A stretch of 64,000 nt of DNA from Acidobacteriaceae bacterium (lineage in GTDB: Bacteria; Acidobacteriota; Terriglobia; Terriglobales; Acidobacteriaceae): the NCBI GenBank assembly GCA_031296355.1, contig JARLFX010000008.1, positions 3,253 to 67,252 on the forward strand, written 5' to 3'. Below, piece after piece: positions 35,490 to 43,820 of the stretch. How positions within the stretch are numbered: the first letter of the stretch is position 1; each line of letters opens with the position of its first letter. A program made the translations under genes and the position numbers. The notes below the pieces were generated by a model, which was not told where the DNA came from, did no database searches, and saw only the letters and a list, made by a program, of their open reading frames with translations.

Positions 35490-35936
35490 ATGGTTCGCCA
35501 TTCTCCGCTTATTCCAGTCGGGCTCGGTTTGATGATGTTTCTGGGGACCGTCGGCGGCGCATCTTTGGTTTTTGCCGATCCGACCCCCGCGCTTGGGGCC
35601 GACCGTCCCGCTGGATCGTCTTCGGCAGATCCGTTGCCGTCCCGTCGGGCTGCCGAAATCGCTCTGATCGATCGGGCCCGCGAACAAGGACGGATCCGCG
35701 TAATCGTTTCGCTGCGCCTTGATCAACCGGGTGGGAAGATCACACCCGGGGACGAGGCGGCCCTGCTGGCCGAAGTTCCCCCCGGTAGCGTCCGGGTCGT
35801 TTCACATTTTCAATCCCAGCAGGCATTGGTTGTCGAGGCTGACACCGACGGCATTCGGGCGCTGCTGATGGATCGCCGCGTTGCCCGTTTGGAGGAGGAT
35901 CGCCGGTCAAGGCCGTTACGATCTCCTTCCCCCTGA
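35490..35936 (+). CDS. Orphan secreted protein resembling a subtilase I9 propeptide
   Basis: A 148-residue protein with a signal peptide (about 1-29, PVGLGLMMFLGTVGGASLVFA). The mature C-terminal part RIRVIVSLRLDQ..GSVRVVSHFQSQQALVVEADTDGIRALLMDRRVARLEEDRRSRPL follows the inhibitor I9 pattern that folds subtilisin-like proteases (I/V-x-L start, central aromatic-Q stretch, and V..LEED end). No protease domain follows in this frame or nearby. It starts 38 bases after secA and ends 29 bases before the TPR-GT9 gene, in line with one transcript. It could be a secreted protease inhibitor, a chaperone acting in trans, or a remnant of a subtilase. The ATG at 35490 is the only start giving a signal peptide. 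Confidence 0.6.
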   Translation: MVRHSPLIPVGLGLMMFLGTVGGASLVFADPTPALGADRPAGSSSADPLPSRRAAEIALIDRAREQGRIRVIVSLRLDQPGGKITPGDEAALLAEVPPGSVRVVSHFQSQQALVVEADTDGIRALLMDRRVARLEEDRRSRPLRSPSP

Positions 35937-35965
35937 GCGGCAAGAATTTCCAGCGAGACAATCGG

Positions 35966-37912
35966 ATGCGTGAGCTTGATCGTTCCTTGATTATCGCAAT
36001 CGAGCGTCATCGTGATGGTCGACTTGCAGAGGCCGAAGCGATTTATCGTGAGGTTCTGGCCGCCAATCCCCAGCATTCCGACGCTTTGCATCTGCTTGGC
36101 GTTCTGGCGCATCAGGTCGGTCGAGATGACGTCGCGATCGGACTGATCCGGCAGGCTATCGCGCACAGTCCCGGAATCGCCGACTTTCACAACAATCTGG
36201 GCGAGGCGTTTCGCGCGGCCGCGCGACGGGAGGCCGCAAGGTCGTGTTACCGTAACGCACTGATTCTTCAGCCCGACCATGCCAACGCGATCACCAATTA
36301 CGCAATCGCGCCTGATCGGGGCGATAGCCTTCAGATGGCCGTGGCCTTGCAGCGGCGCTTATGCCGCCTGACGCCACAGTCGGCGCAAGCGTTGTGGCAA
36401 TTGGCCGCCCTGTTGCGGGATGTGGGCGACCCCGGTCATGCTTACCGGCTGCTTTGTCGGGCTCTGACGCTGGAGCCGGGTTATGGTGACGCCCTCAACA
36501 ATTTTGGTCTGCTGTTGCGCGACACAGGACAGTTTGTGACCGCAACGGCGATATTGAGGCGAGCCCATCATTTGAATCCCTCTGCGATCGATCCATTGAT
36601 CAATCTCGGGAATGTGCTCCACGATCTCAAACGTCCGCACGATGCCGCGACTTGTGTACGATTCGCCTTGCGATTGGCGCCATCCCGAGTTGAATCGTGG
36701 TTCAATTTGGCCAACATCCTCGCCGACACCGCCACACCGGAGCTGGCGATTCCGGGTTATCGGCGCGCCTGGCTGCTGCGCCGGACTGCTGATCCCCTGA
36801 TCAATCTTGGCATTATCTGGCGGACTCTGGACCACAGCGGCCGCGCCGTGGCCTGCTTGCGGAGGGCGCAGGAGATCGATCCTGGCCATCCGGCGGCGGT
36901 GACCAACCTGGCTACCGCCCTCCATGATCAAGGCGATTTTGCCGGCGCTCTGGTTCAACATGGCCGGGCGCTCCGACTTGATGGCACGCTTGCGGAGATC
37001 CGGAATAATCACGCCCAAACTCGGTTGATGATCGGCGATTATGCAGCGGGGTGGCCTGATTATGAAGGGCGGATCGCCCTGGTGTTTGGTGATGAGCTGT
37101 CCAAGCCACGCTGGAATGGTGAGTATCTGGCCGGGAAGACGGTTTTGGTGCAGGCCGAACAGGGGCTGGGCGACACGCTGCAATTCCTGCGTTACGTGCC
37201 CTTGGTCACGGCGCGCGGGGGGCGGGTGGTGCTGGCGATACAGCGACAGCTTGTCAGCCTTTTGAAGGATTTTTCATGTGTTGAAGAGCTGGTCGCAATC
37301 GGTGACCCTTTGCCGTCGTTCGATTGCTGGATACCGCTGCTGAGCCTTCCCTTGGTATTCGCGACAACCTTGGAGACTATTCCCGGACCGAAAGCCTATC
37401 TTCGGGCCGATCCGAAGCAAGTCGCACGATGGCGGCAGCGTTTGGGGGATGGCATCCGTGTCGGATTGGTATGGGCCGGCAGTCCCGGTGTCGGCACGCT
37501 TCGCCAACGGACTTGTTCTTTGGATGCACTGGCTCCTCTGTTGGACGTGCCGGGGATCCGTTGGTTTTCTCTCCAGAAAGGGCCACACGCCGCCGATCTG
37601 GCGCAGCGGGGCTGGCAGGATCGCGTTACCGATCTTGATCCTCTGATCGATAATTTCGCTGATACCGCGGCGATCATCGCCAATCTCGATCTGGTGGTGT
37701 CGGTCGACACCTCGGTCGCTCATCTGACCGGGGCACTGGGGCAACCTTGCTGGGTTTTATTGAAGTTCGCCCCCGACTGGCGCTGGATGCTCAATCGGAC
37801 CGACAGTCCCTGGTACCCCAGCTTGCGTCTGTTCCGACAGCCTCGACCCGGTGATTGGGCGGCGGTTGCGGCGGATGTCGGCGATGCCTTGCGTCAGTGT
37901 GCGAAAGGATGA
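35966..37912 (+). CDS. TPR protein with C-terminal GT9-like domain
   Basis: A 648-residue member of the TPR-GT9 family. Residues 1-370 are TPR units (ERHRDGRLAEAEAIYREVLAANPQHSDALHLLGVLAHQVG, PLINLGNVLHDLKRPHDAA). Residues about 380-648 are the GT9-like domain: EQGLGDTLQFLRYVPLV, GLVWAGSPGVG, FSLQKGPHAADLAQRGW and VDTSVAHLTGALGQPCWVLLKFAPDWRWMLNRTDSPWYP. The segment that in the paralogues reads NDxNRSCPL is TLRQRTCSL here, and LLPF is LLKF, so its active site may have drifted. It begins the array of four overlapping genes; its stop overlaps the next start as ATGA. It would act in the cytoplasm; donor and target are unknown. Confidence 0.83.
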   Translation: MRELDRSLIIAIERHRDGRLAEAEAIYREVLAANPQHSDALHLLGVLAHQVGRDDVAIGLIRQAIAHSPGIADFHNNLGEAFRAAARREAARSCYRNALILQPDHANAITNYAIAPDRGDSLQMAVALQRRLCRLTPQSAQALWQLAALLRDVGDPGHAYRLLCRALTLEPGYGDALNNFGLLLRDTGQFVTATAILRRAHHLNPSAIDPLINLGNVLHDLKRPHDAATCVRFALRLAPSRVESWFNLANILADTATPELAIPGYRRAWLLRRTADPLINLGIIWRTLDHSGRAVACLRRAQEIDPGHPAAVTNLATALHDQGDFAGALVQHGRALRLDGTLAEIRNNHAQTRLMIGDYAAGWPDYEGRIALVFGDELSKPRWNGEYLAGKTVLVQAEQGLGDTLQFLRYVPLVTARGGRVVLAIQRQLVSLLKDFSCVEELVAIGDPLPSFDCWIPLLSLPLVFATTLETIPGPKAYLRADPKQVARWRQRLGDGIRVGLVWAGSPGVGTLRQRTCSLDALAPLLDVPGIRWFSLQKGPHAADLAQRGWQDRVTDLDPLIDNFADTAAIIANLDLVVSVDTSVAHLTGALGQPCWVLLKFAPDWRWMLNRTDSPWYPSLRLFRQPRPGDWAAVAADVGDALRQCAKG

Positions 37913-38232
37913 CAATCGTACAATCCCTGAATCTCGCGCTGTCCCACCATGGCGCCGGCCGGTTAGCCGAGGCGGAGGGCTTGTATCGGCAGATCCTGGC
38001 TGTCGATCCGGAACAGCCGGATGCGCTGCATTGGCTGGGCTTTCTGGCCCATCAGGCCGGGCATGGTGAAGCGGCTTTGCAATTGATGACCCGCTCGTTG
38101 TCGCGGGCGCCACACATCGCCAACTATCACAATAATCTGGGCCAGGTACTGGCCACGCAAAAGCGCAATGCCGCTCCCGCGTTCCGGAATGCCATCATTC
38201 TCAGTCCGGAATTGCCCGAAGCCTACATCAAT
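37909..38232 (+). repeat. Duplicated N-terminal TPR module, copy 1
   Basis: The first 324 bases of this gene encode a module nearly identical in protein to that at 41903-42226 (about seven changes in 109 residues, for example A20V and R66W). DNA differences are mostly at third positions. Confidence 0.8.
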
Positions 38233-40164
38233 CTGGCGCAACGCTTGTCCAGGGACGGCCAGGTCGGCGCCGCCTTGGTCTTGCTGGATCAAGCCGCATA
38301 TTTGTCGCCCGATGTTGCGGACATCTACAACGCTCAGGGATTGGTCTGGAAGCAACGGGGGGACTTCGCGCGTGCCGCGATGCGCTATCGTCAGGCGCTG
38401 GAGCGCGACCCCTGTCACGCCGCAGCGGTCAACAATCTGGGCGCCGTGCTCCTGCGCCAACAGCAGAGACGAGCCGCCACCGCCGCGTTCCGTCACGCGA
38501 TCGTGGTCGGACCCATGCAGGCCGAGGGCTATCTCAACCTCGCGGAAATAATGGCGCCGCGGGATTGTGCGCAAGCCATGGCTTTGTGCCGCCGCGCACT
38601 GACGCTGCGACACGACCTGGCCGCGGTCTCTGTCACGGTGGCGCGATTGGCGGCGCGGAACCAGACTCTCGCTGCGGCCACCGCCTGGTTGACCCAGGCA
38701 TTGATTCTGACACCGGCAGCACCAGGAATTTTGAGTGCCTGGGCGCAGCAAGCCCTGTCAAAAAGCCAGACCGAAAAGGCCACGAGCTGGGCGCGTCGGG
38801 CTTGCCATCTCAACCCCTGTCATCTCGACGCCCTGGTCAGCCTGGGCCAGTCGTTGGAGCGATCGGGGAAGGCCGAGAAGGCCGAGCGATGTCTCGTCTC
38901 TGCACTGATTCAGGATCCGTCGAGTCCTGCGATCGTCGTTTTGGGTGCGGTCCTCCGCCAGACCAAACGGAAGAGCGAGGCTTTGGCCTGGTCATCGAGA
39001 GGATGTCGCGTCAATCCGGATGATGATCGCGCGCGAACGGAACTTGGCCTGACGCTGGCAGAGCTCGATCGCTTCGACGAGGCGTCCGTGGCATTCCGGT
39101 GCGTACTAAGCCACAAGCCAGATGATGCCGAGACCTGGGCGGCACTGGCCAATGTCCTGATGGCCCAGGCCGAACCGGGCGCGGTGGCCCTGTATCGGCG
39201 GGGGCTGGTCATCGAACCAGAGCACCCGGCAATTCGTTGGAATTTGGCCCTGGCTTTGCTGCGCCACGGTGACTTCACAGTTGGATGGGCGAACCACGAA
39301 GCGCGCTTGCTTTTGACGGGACCGCAGAAGATCCGGCTTCCGGAACTGTCAACTTCGATCTGGGACGGCCAGGATCTGACGGGGCGAACCCTTTTGCTGC
39401 ACACTGAACAGGGATTGGGTGACACGCTGCAGTTCGTGCGCTATGTGCCACTCGTCGCGGCGCGCGGCGGCAAGATCGTGCTGGTGGCACCGCGGCCTCT
39501 GGTAAACCTGTTGCGGAGCCTTCCTGGTGTCGATGTCTTGATTGCGACGGGCGATCCTGTACCGCCCTTCGATTTTTGGTTGCCATTACTGAGCTTGCCA
39601 CGCGTCTTCAGCACGACCCTGGACACGATCCCGGAGCGGACACCTTATCTGCGGGCTGATCCGGAATGCGTTGCGACGTGGCAGCAGCGCCTGGGGAATG
39701 GCATCCGCGTTGGACTGGTGTGGGCCGGAAGTCCCGGAAATGGCAATGACCGCAATCGCTCCTGTCCCCTTGAGCTGTTGGTCCCTCTGCTGGCGGTCCC
39801 GGGAATCCGCTGGTTTTCTCTCCAAAAAGGATCGCGTGCCGCCGATCCCGCCCGATTGGGCTGGCAAGAGCGCATCACCGATCTCGATCCCCTGATCGAC
39901 GATTTCGCCGATACCGCGGCGATCATTGCCAATCTCGATCTGGTGGTGTCCGTCGATACTTCGGTTGCCCACCTGACGGGCGCGCTGGGCCAAGCCTGCT
40001 GGGTCCTTCTGCCCTTCGCTCCCGACTGGCGCTGGATGCTCGATCGGACCGACAGCCCCTGGTATCCCCGTTCGCGTTTGTTCCGGCAGACACGACCAGG
40101 TGACTGGAGTGCTGTCGTCACCGCCGTTGCGACCGCCCTCGCTGGACTCAGCTCATGTCATTAG
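37909..40164 (+). CDS. TPR protein with C-terminal GT9-like domain (longest TPR array of the set)
   Basis: A 751-residue protein. TPR units occupy about residues 1-470; the GT9-like domain covers about 477-751 (EQGLGDTLQFVRYVPLV, GLVWAGSPGNGNDRNRSCPL, FSLQKGSRAADPARLGW, VDTSVAHLTGALGQACWVLLPFAPDWRWMLDRTDSPWYP). The N-terminal 109 residues are almost identical to those of the gene at 41903, while the middle TPRs differ in number and sequence. The ATG overlaps the upstream stop (ATGA, 37909-37912), and its own stop overlaps the next start by ten bases, so translation of the array is coupled. Longer TPR arrays in this architecture usually mean a larger or different acceptor-binding groove. Confidence 0.85.
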   Translation: MTIVQSLNLALSHHGAGRLAEAEGLYRQILAVDPEQPDALHWLGFLAHQAGHGEAALQLMTRSLSRAPHIANYHNNLGQVLATQKRNAAPAFRNAIILSPELPEAYINLAQRLSRDGQVGAALVLLDQAAYLSPDVADIYNAQGLVWKQRGDFARAAMRYRQALERDPCHAAAVNNLGAVLLRQQQRRAATAAFRHAIVVGPMQAEGYLNLAEIMAPRDCAQAMALCRRALTLRHDLAAVSVTVARLAARNQTLAAATAWLTQALILTPAAPGILSAWAQQALSKSQTEKATSWARRACHLNPCHLDALVSLGQSLERSGKAEKAERCLVSALIQDPSSPAIVVLGAVLRQTKRKSEALAWSSRGCRVNPDDDRARTELGLTLAELDRFDEASVAFRCVLSHKPDDAETWAALANVLMAQAEPGAVALYRRGLVIEPEHPAIRWNLALALLRHGDFTVGWANHEARLLLTGPQKIRLPELSTSIWDGQDLTGRTLLLHTEQGLGDTLQFVRYVPLVAARGGKIVLVAPRPLVNLLRSLPGVDVLIATGDPVPPFDFWLPLLSLPRVFSTTLDTIPERTPYLRADPECVATWQQRLGNGIRVGLVWAGSPGNGNDRNRSCPLELLVPLLAVPGIRWFSLQKGSRAADPARLGWQERITDLDPLIDDFADTAAIIANLDLVVSVDTSVAHLTGALGQACWVLLPFAPDWRWMLDRTDSPWYPRSRLFRQTRPGDWSAVVTAVATALAGLSSCH

Positions 40165-41906
40165 CCGAAACCCTGTCAACCGCGATCGCGCATCATCAGG
40201 CCGGGCAGATGGCCGAAGCCGAGGCGCTCTATCGTCGTATTTTGGCCGATGATCCCGGTGAGCCCGATGCCTTGCATCTGCTGGGGGTTTTGGCCCACCA
40301 GGTCGGTCAGACCGGACCCGCGATCGAACTGATCGTCCAGGCGATCAATCGTCGACCTGCGGTCGCCGCGTATCATGTCAATCTTGGCGAAGTGCTGCGG
40401 ATCGCTGGTCGCCCCGAACCCCGGCGGATCTGCTTTCGGAACGTCCTGGTGCTGGACCCGTCAGCAGGTGCGGCTTTGCGCGCCCTTGCGTCGTATGCTC
40501 TTATTGAGGGCAAGCGACCCGCGGCGATTCAGCTTTTTCGCCGGTCGTTGCGGTTGGCGCCACTTGACAGCCAAACATGTCACGATCTCGGTCTTGCGCT
40601 CCAGATTGAGGGGGACTTTGAGCGCGCGAAACGCTCCTATCGGCAGGCCTTGTGTCTTGAGCCGGCCTTCGGTTCGGTTATCACCAACCTGGTTGTCGCA
40701 TTTCAACAAGATCGCCAACTCACGGAGGCTCTGACATGGAGCCGACGTGTCGTTCGGCTTGATCCAACACCTGCCGCTTTGGGCAATTTGGGCGGCATTC
40801 TGTGTCTCCACGATCGTCGCCGCGACGCCGTGATCGCCATGCGGCAGGCGCTTCGGCTCGAGCCGTCGTTTAACGACACCCATCTCAATCTTGCCCGAAC
40901 GCTGGTGGAATTGGGTCAGCTGTCTGAAGCCCGACGTCGTTATGACAGCGTCCTGGCACTCGACCCCGATCACCAGGATGCCCGCCTTGGCCGCGGGCTC
41001 TGTCTGTTGCGCGCGGGCGACTTTCGTCGTGGCTGGGCCGATCACGAAATCCGGTTCAAGACGCATGCCTATAGTTTCAATGGCAGGCTGATGGATACGC
41101 CGCGCTGGAATGGTGAGACACTGAGTGGGCAAACCGTGTTGCTGCTCGCCGAGCAAGGCGTGGGCGATACGCTACAGTTTTTGCGCTATGCCCCGCTGGT
41201 GGCGGCGCGGGGGGGGCGGGTCATTGTGACGGTCCAGCGATCGTTGCTGAAACTGTTGAGTGGGTTCCCGGGTATCGCCGATCTGATCGCGTCCGACGAA
41301 TCGCTCCCGGCTTTTGACCGCTGGTTGCCGCTACTAAGTCTGCCGCTGGTGTTCGACACGACCCTGGAGACGATTCCTGGAACGGTGCCCTATCTGCGAG
41401 CCGATCCGGACGCCGTGGCGACATGGTGTCGGCGCCTTGGCGGTGGCATCCGGGTGGGGTTGGTGTGGGCTGGCAATCCGGAGCATCTCAACGATTGCAA
41501 CCGGTCCTGTCCCGTGGACGCATTAGCCCCTCTGCTGGCAATACCAGAGATTCGTTGGTTTTCTCTCCAGAAGGGGTCACGCGCCGCCGATCTGGCGCGA
41601 CTGGGTTGGCAGGACCGCATCACCGATCTCGATCCCCTGATCGGTGATTACGCCGATACCGCGGCGATCATTGCCAATCTCGATCTGGTGGTGTCGGTCG
41701 ATACCTCGGTTGCCCATTTGACCGGGGCACTGGGTCGGCCTGGGTCGATTTTGCTGCCGTTCATTCCCGACTGGCGCTGGATGCTCGATCGACCGGACAA
41801 TCCCTGGTATCCCACACTGCGCCTGTTCCGGCAGCCCCGGCCCGGTGACTGGGCAGCAGTTGTGGCGGATGTCGGCGATACCTTGCGGGCGTTGGGACAA
41901 CAATGA
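40155..41906 (+). CDS. TPR protein with C-terminal GT9-like domain
   Basis: A 583-residue member, the shortest single-unit one. TPRs fill about residues 1-310 (HHQAGQMAEAEALYRRILADDPGEPDALHLLGVLAHQVG, GAALRALASYALIEGKRPAAIQLF); the GT9-like domain covers about 313-583 with EQGVGDTLQFLRYAPLV, GLVWAGNPEHLNDCNRSCPV, FSLQKGSRAADLARLGW, VDTSVAHLTGALGRPGSILLPFIPDWRWMLDRPDNPWYP. Here the usual CWVLLP is GSILLP. It shares a ten-base overlap with the upstream gene and a four-base ATGA overlap with the downstream one. The domain order and coupling are the same as in its neighbours, so the enzymes are probably made in comparable amounts and may act on related acceptors. Confidence 0.84.
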   Translation: MSLAETLSTAIAHHQAGQMAEAEALYRRILADDPGEPDALHLLGVLAHQVGQTGPAIELIVQAINRRPAVAAYHVNLGEVLRIAGRPEPRRICFRNVLVLDPSAGAALRALASYALIEGKRPAAIQLFRRSLRLAPLDSQTCHDLGLALQIEGDFERAKRSYRQALCLEPAFGSVITNLVVAFQQDRQLTEALTWSRRVVRLDPTPAALGNLGGILCLHDRRRDAVIAMRQALRLEPSFNDTHLNLARTLVELGQLSEARRRYDSVLALDPDHQDARLGRGLCLLRAGDFRRGWADHEIRFKTHAYSFNGRLMDTPRWNGETLSGQTVLLLAEQGVGDTLQFLRYAPLVAARGGRVIVTVQRSLLKLLSGFPGIADLIASDESLPAFDRWLPLLSLPLVFDTTLETIPGTVPYLRADPDAVATWCRRLGGGIRVGLVWAGNPEHLNDCNRSCPVDALAPLLAIPEIRWFSLQKGSRAADLARLGWQDRITDLDPLIGDYADTAAIIANLDLVVSVDTSVAHLTGALGRPGSILLPFIPDWRWMLDRPDNPWYPTLRLFRQPRPGDWAAVVADVGDTLRALGQQ

Positions 41907-42226
41907 CGATCGTACAATCCTTGAATCTTGCGCTGTCTCACCATGGCGCCGGACGGCTGGTTGAGGCTGAAGGCCTTTACCGGCAGATCCTGGCCGTCGA
42001 TCCGGAACAGCCCGACGCGCTGCATTGGCTGGGCTTTCTGGCTCATCAAGCCGGGCATGGTGAAGCCGCTTTGCAACTGATCGCCCGCTCGCTGTCGTGG
42101 GCACCACACGTCGCCAACTACCACAATAATCTCGGCCAGGTGCTGGCCACTCAAAAACGGAATGCCGCTCCGGCGTTCCGGAATGCCATTAGCCTCAATC
42201 CGGAATTGCCCGAAGCCTATATCAAT
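41903..42226 (+). repeat. Duplicated N-terminal TPR module, copy 2
   Basis: Partner of the module at 37909-38232. The almost unchanged protein with many silent DNA changes points to selection or repeated gene conversion on this segment, while the parts downstream of it have diverged. Confidence 0.8.
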
Positions 42227-43813
42227 TTTGGCGGCGTACTCACCAGCGCCGGTTCGGCAGAGACCGCAATCGACCTGTTGCGGCGTGCCGTAACCCTGGT
42301 TCCGGCTACGGCCGAGGCCCACAATGGCTTAGCGTTGGCGCTTAAGGCGGGCCGACGGTTCTCCGAGGCAATCAGCGAATTTCGTCGCGCATTAACCCTG
42401 GCTCCGTTCCAGGCAGCGGTAGCCAGCAATCTCGGGGGGTTGCTTTGGGTTCATGGGGACAAGACGGCTGCGGAAGTCGTGTTGCAACGTGCCTTGATCA
42501 TGGATCCCGGAATGGCCGAAGCTCTGGCTAATCTCGCAACGGTCCTTCTGGCGCGAAACAATCGCGCCGCGCGGCTTGTGGCCACCCGGGCGGTTCGGGT
42601 CAACGCGGCACTGGCGACCGGATTTGGCGTCGAGTTCCTGAAGCAGTTATCGCAGGACCGCAGTCAGACGGACCTGGCCGTCGTTGCCGCGGATGCTACC
42701 CGATATTTCACCACAGCGGTACAAATCAATCCGGCATCTCCGGAAGAAATCAACAGCCTTGGGGTCCTAGCTTTTTATCGGAGCCATTTCGATCAGGCGC
42801 TTCGTTTCTATGACCGAGCGCTCGCTCTTCGCCCGGATTACGCCGTCGTTCATTGGCAACGATCCTTTGTATCGCTGTTGCGCGGCGATCTTGCCGGTGG
42901 TTGGCCCCCGCATGAATGGCGTTTGCGGGCACCCGAACTCAAGGGTGCCGTTCCGCCTCTGACGGCGCCGCGCTGGGCGGGCGAGGATCTGACGGACCAA
43001 ACGATTCTGTTGCATGCCGAGCAAGGGTTGGGCGATACCTTGCATTTCCTACGCTACATTCCCCTGGTTGCAGCGCGGGGCGGGCGAGTGGTTCTGGTCG
43101 TCCAGCGTTCGCTCGTTGCTCTGCTGAAGGGGTTTCCGGGCATCGCTGAATTGATCCCGATCGGTGACCCGTTGCCGCCCTTTGACCTCTGGCTCCCGTT
43201 GTTGAGCCTGCCCCTGGTGTTTGGCACCACTCTGGAGACCATTCCCGGGACGTCACCCTATCTTCGGGCCGATCCGGAGGCCGTCGCGCTATGGCACCGG
43301 CGCTTGGGCAATGGCATCCGGGTTGGATTGGTGTGGGCCGGCAACCCTGGACACGCCAACGACCGTAATCGCTCTTGCCCCTTGGAGGCATTGGCCTCTC
43401 TGTTGGCGGTACCAGAAATTCGGTGGTTTTCGCTGCAGAAGGGACCAGGTGTCGCGGATCTCACCCGGCTCGGCTGGCAGGACCGCTTGATCGACCTGGA
43501 TCCGGTGATCAGTGATTTTGGCGATACCGCCGCGATCGTGGCGAACCTGGATTTGCTGATCTCGGTCGATACCTCGGTCGTTCACTTGGCCGGGGCGTTG
43601 GGCCGACCCTGCTGGGTCTTGTTGCCGTTTGTTCCTGACTGGCGCTGGATGCTCGATCGAGTCGACAGCCCCTGGTACCCCACACTACGCTTGTTCCGGC
43701 AAATTCGCCCTGGTGACTGGGCGACGCCCGTGTCGGCGATGATCGATCGACTCAGGATTGATGGCCAGTCAGCAACCTGTAAGGGTATATCCAGTTGTGA
43801 GGAAAATAGCTGA
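41903..43813 (+). CDS. TPR protein with C-terminal GT9-like domain
   Basis: A 636-residue member and last of the array. TPRs are at about 1-345; the GT9-like domain at about 352-625 has EQGLGDTLHFLRYIPLV, GLVWAGNPGHANDRNRSCPL, FSLQKGPGVADLTRLGW, VDTSVVHLAGALGRPCWVLLPFVPDWRWMLDRVDSPWYP. Its first 109 residues nearly duplicate those of the gene at 37909, and the middle TPRs are different, with a stretch (about 225-270) that fits the repeat poorly. The C terminus carries a tail beyond the family end (RIDGQSATCKGISSCEENS). It converges with a glycosyltransferase gene after only seven bases. Confidence 0.84.
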   Translation: MTIVQSLNLALSHHGAGRLVEAEGLYRQILAVDPEQPDALHWLGFLAHQAGHGEAALQLIARSLSWAPHVANYHNNLGQVLATQKRNAAPAFRNAISLNPELPEAYINFGGVLTSAGSAETAIDLLRRAVTLVPATAEAHNGLALALKAGRRFSEAISEFRRALTLAPFQAAVASNLGGLLWVHGDKTAAEVVLQRALIMDPGMAEALANLATVLLARNNRAARLVATRAVRVNAALATGFGVEFLKQLSQDRSQTDLAVVAADATRYFTTAVQINPASPEEINSLGVLAFYRSHFDQALRFYDRALALRPDYAVVHWQRSFVSLLRGDLAGGWPPHEWRLRAPELKGAVPPLTAPRWAGEDLTDQTILLHAEQGLGDTLHFLRYIPLVAARGGRVVLVVQRSLVALLKGFPGIAELIPIGDPLPPFDLWLPLLSLPLVFGTTLETIPGTSPYLRADPEAVALWHRRLGNGIRVGLVWAGNPGHANDRNRSCPLEALASLLAVPEIRWFSLQKGPGVADLTRLGWQDRLIDLDPVISDFGDTAAIVANLDLLISVDTSVVHLAGALGRPCWVLLPFVPDWRWMLDRVDSPWYPTLRLFRQIRPGDWATPVSAMIDRLRIDGQSATCKGISSCEENS

Positions 43814-43820
43814 CGCGCCC

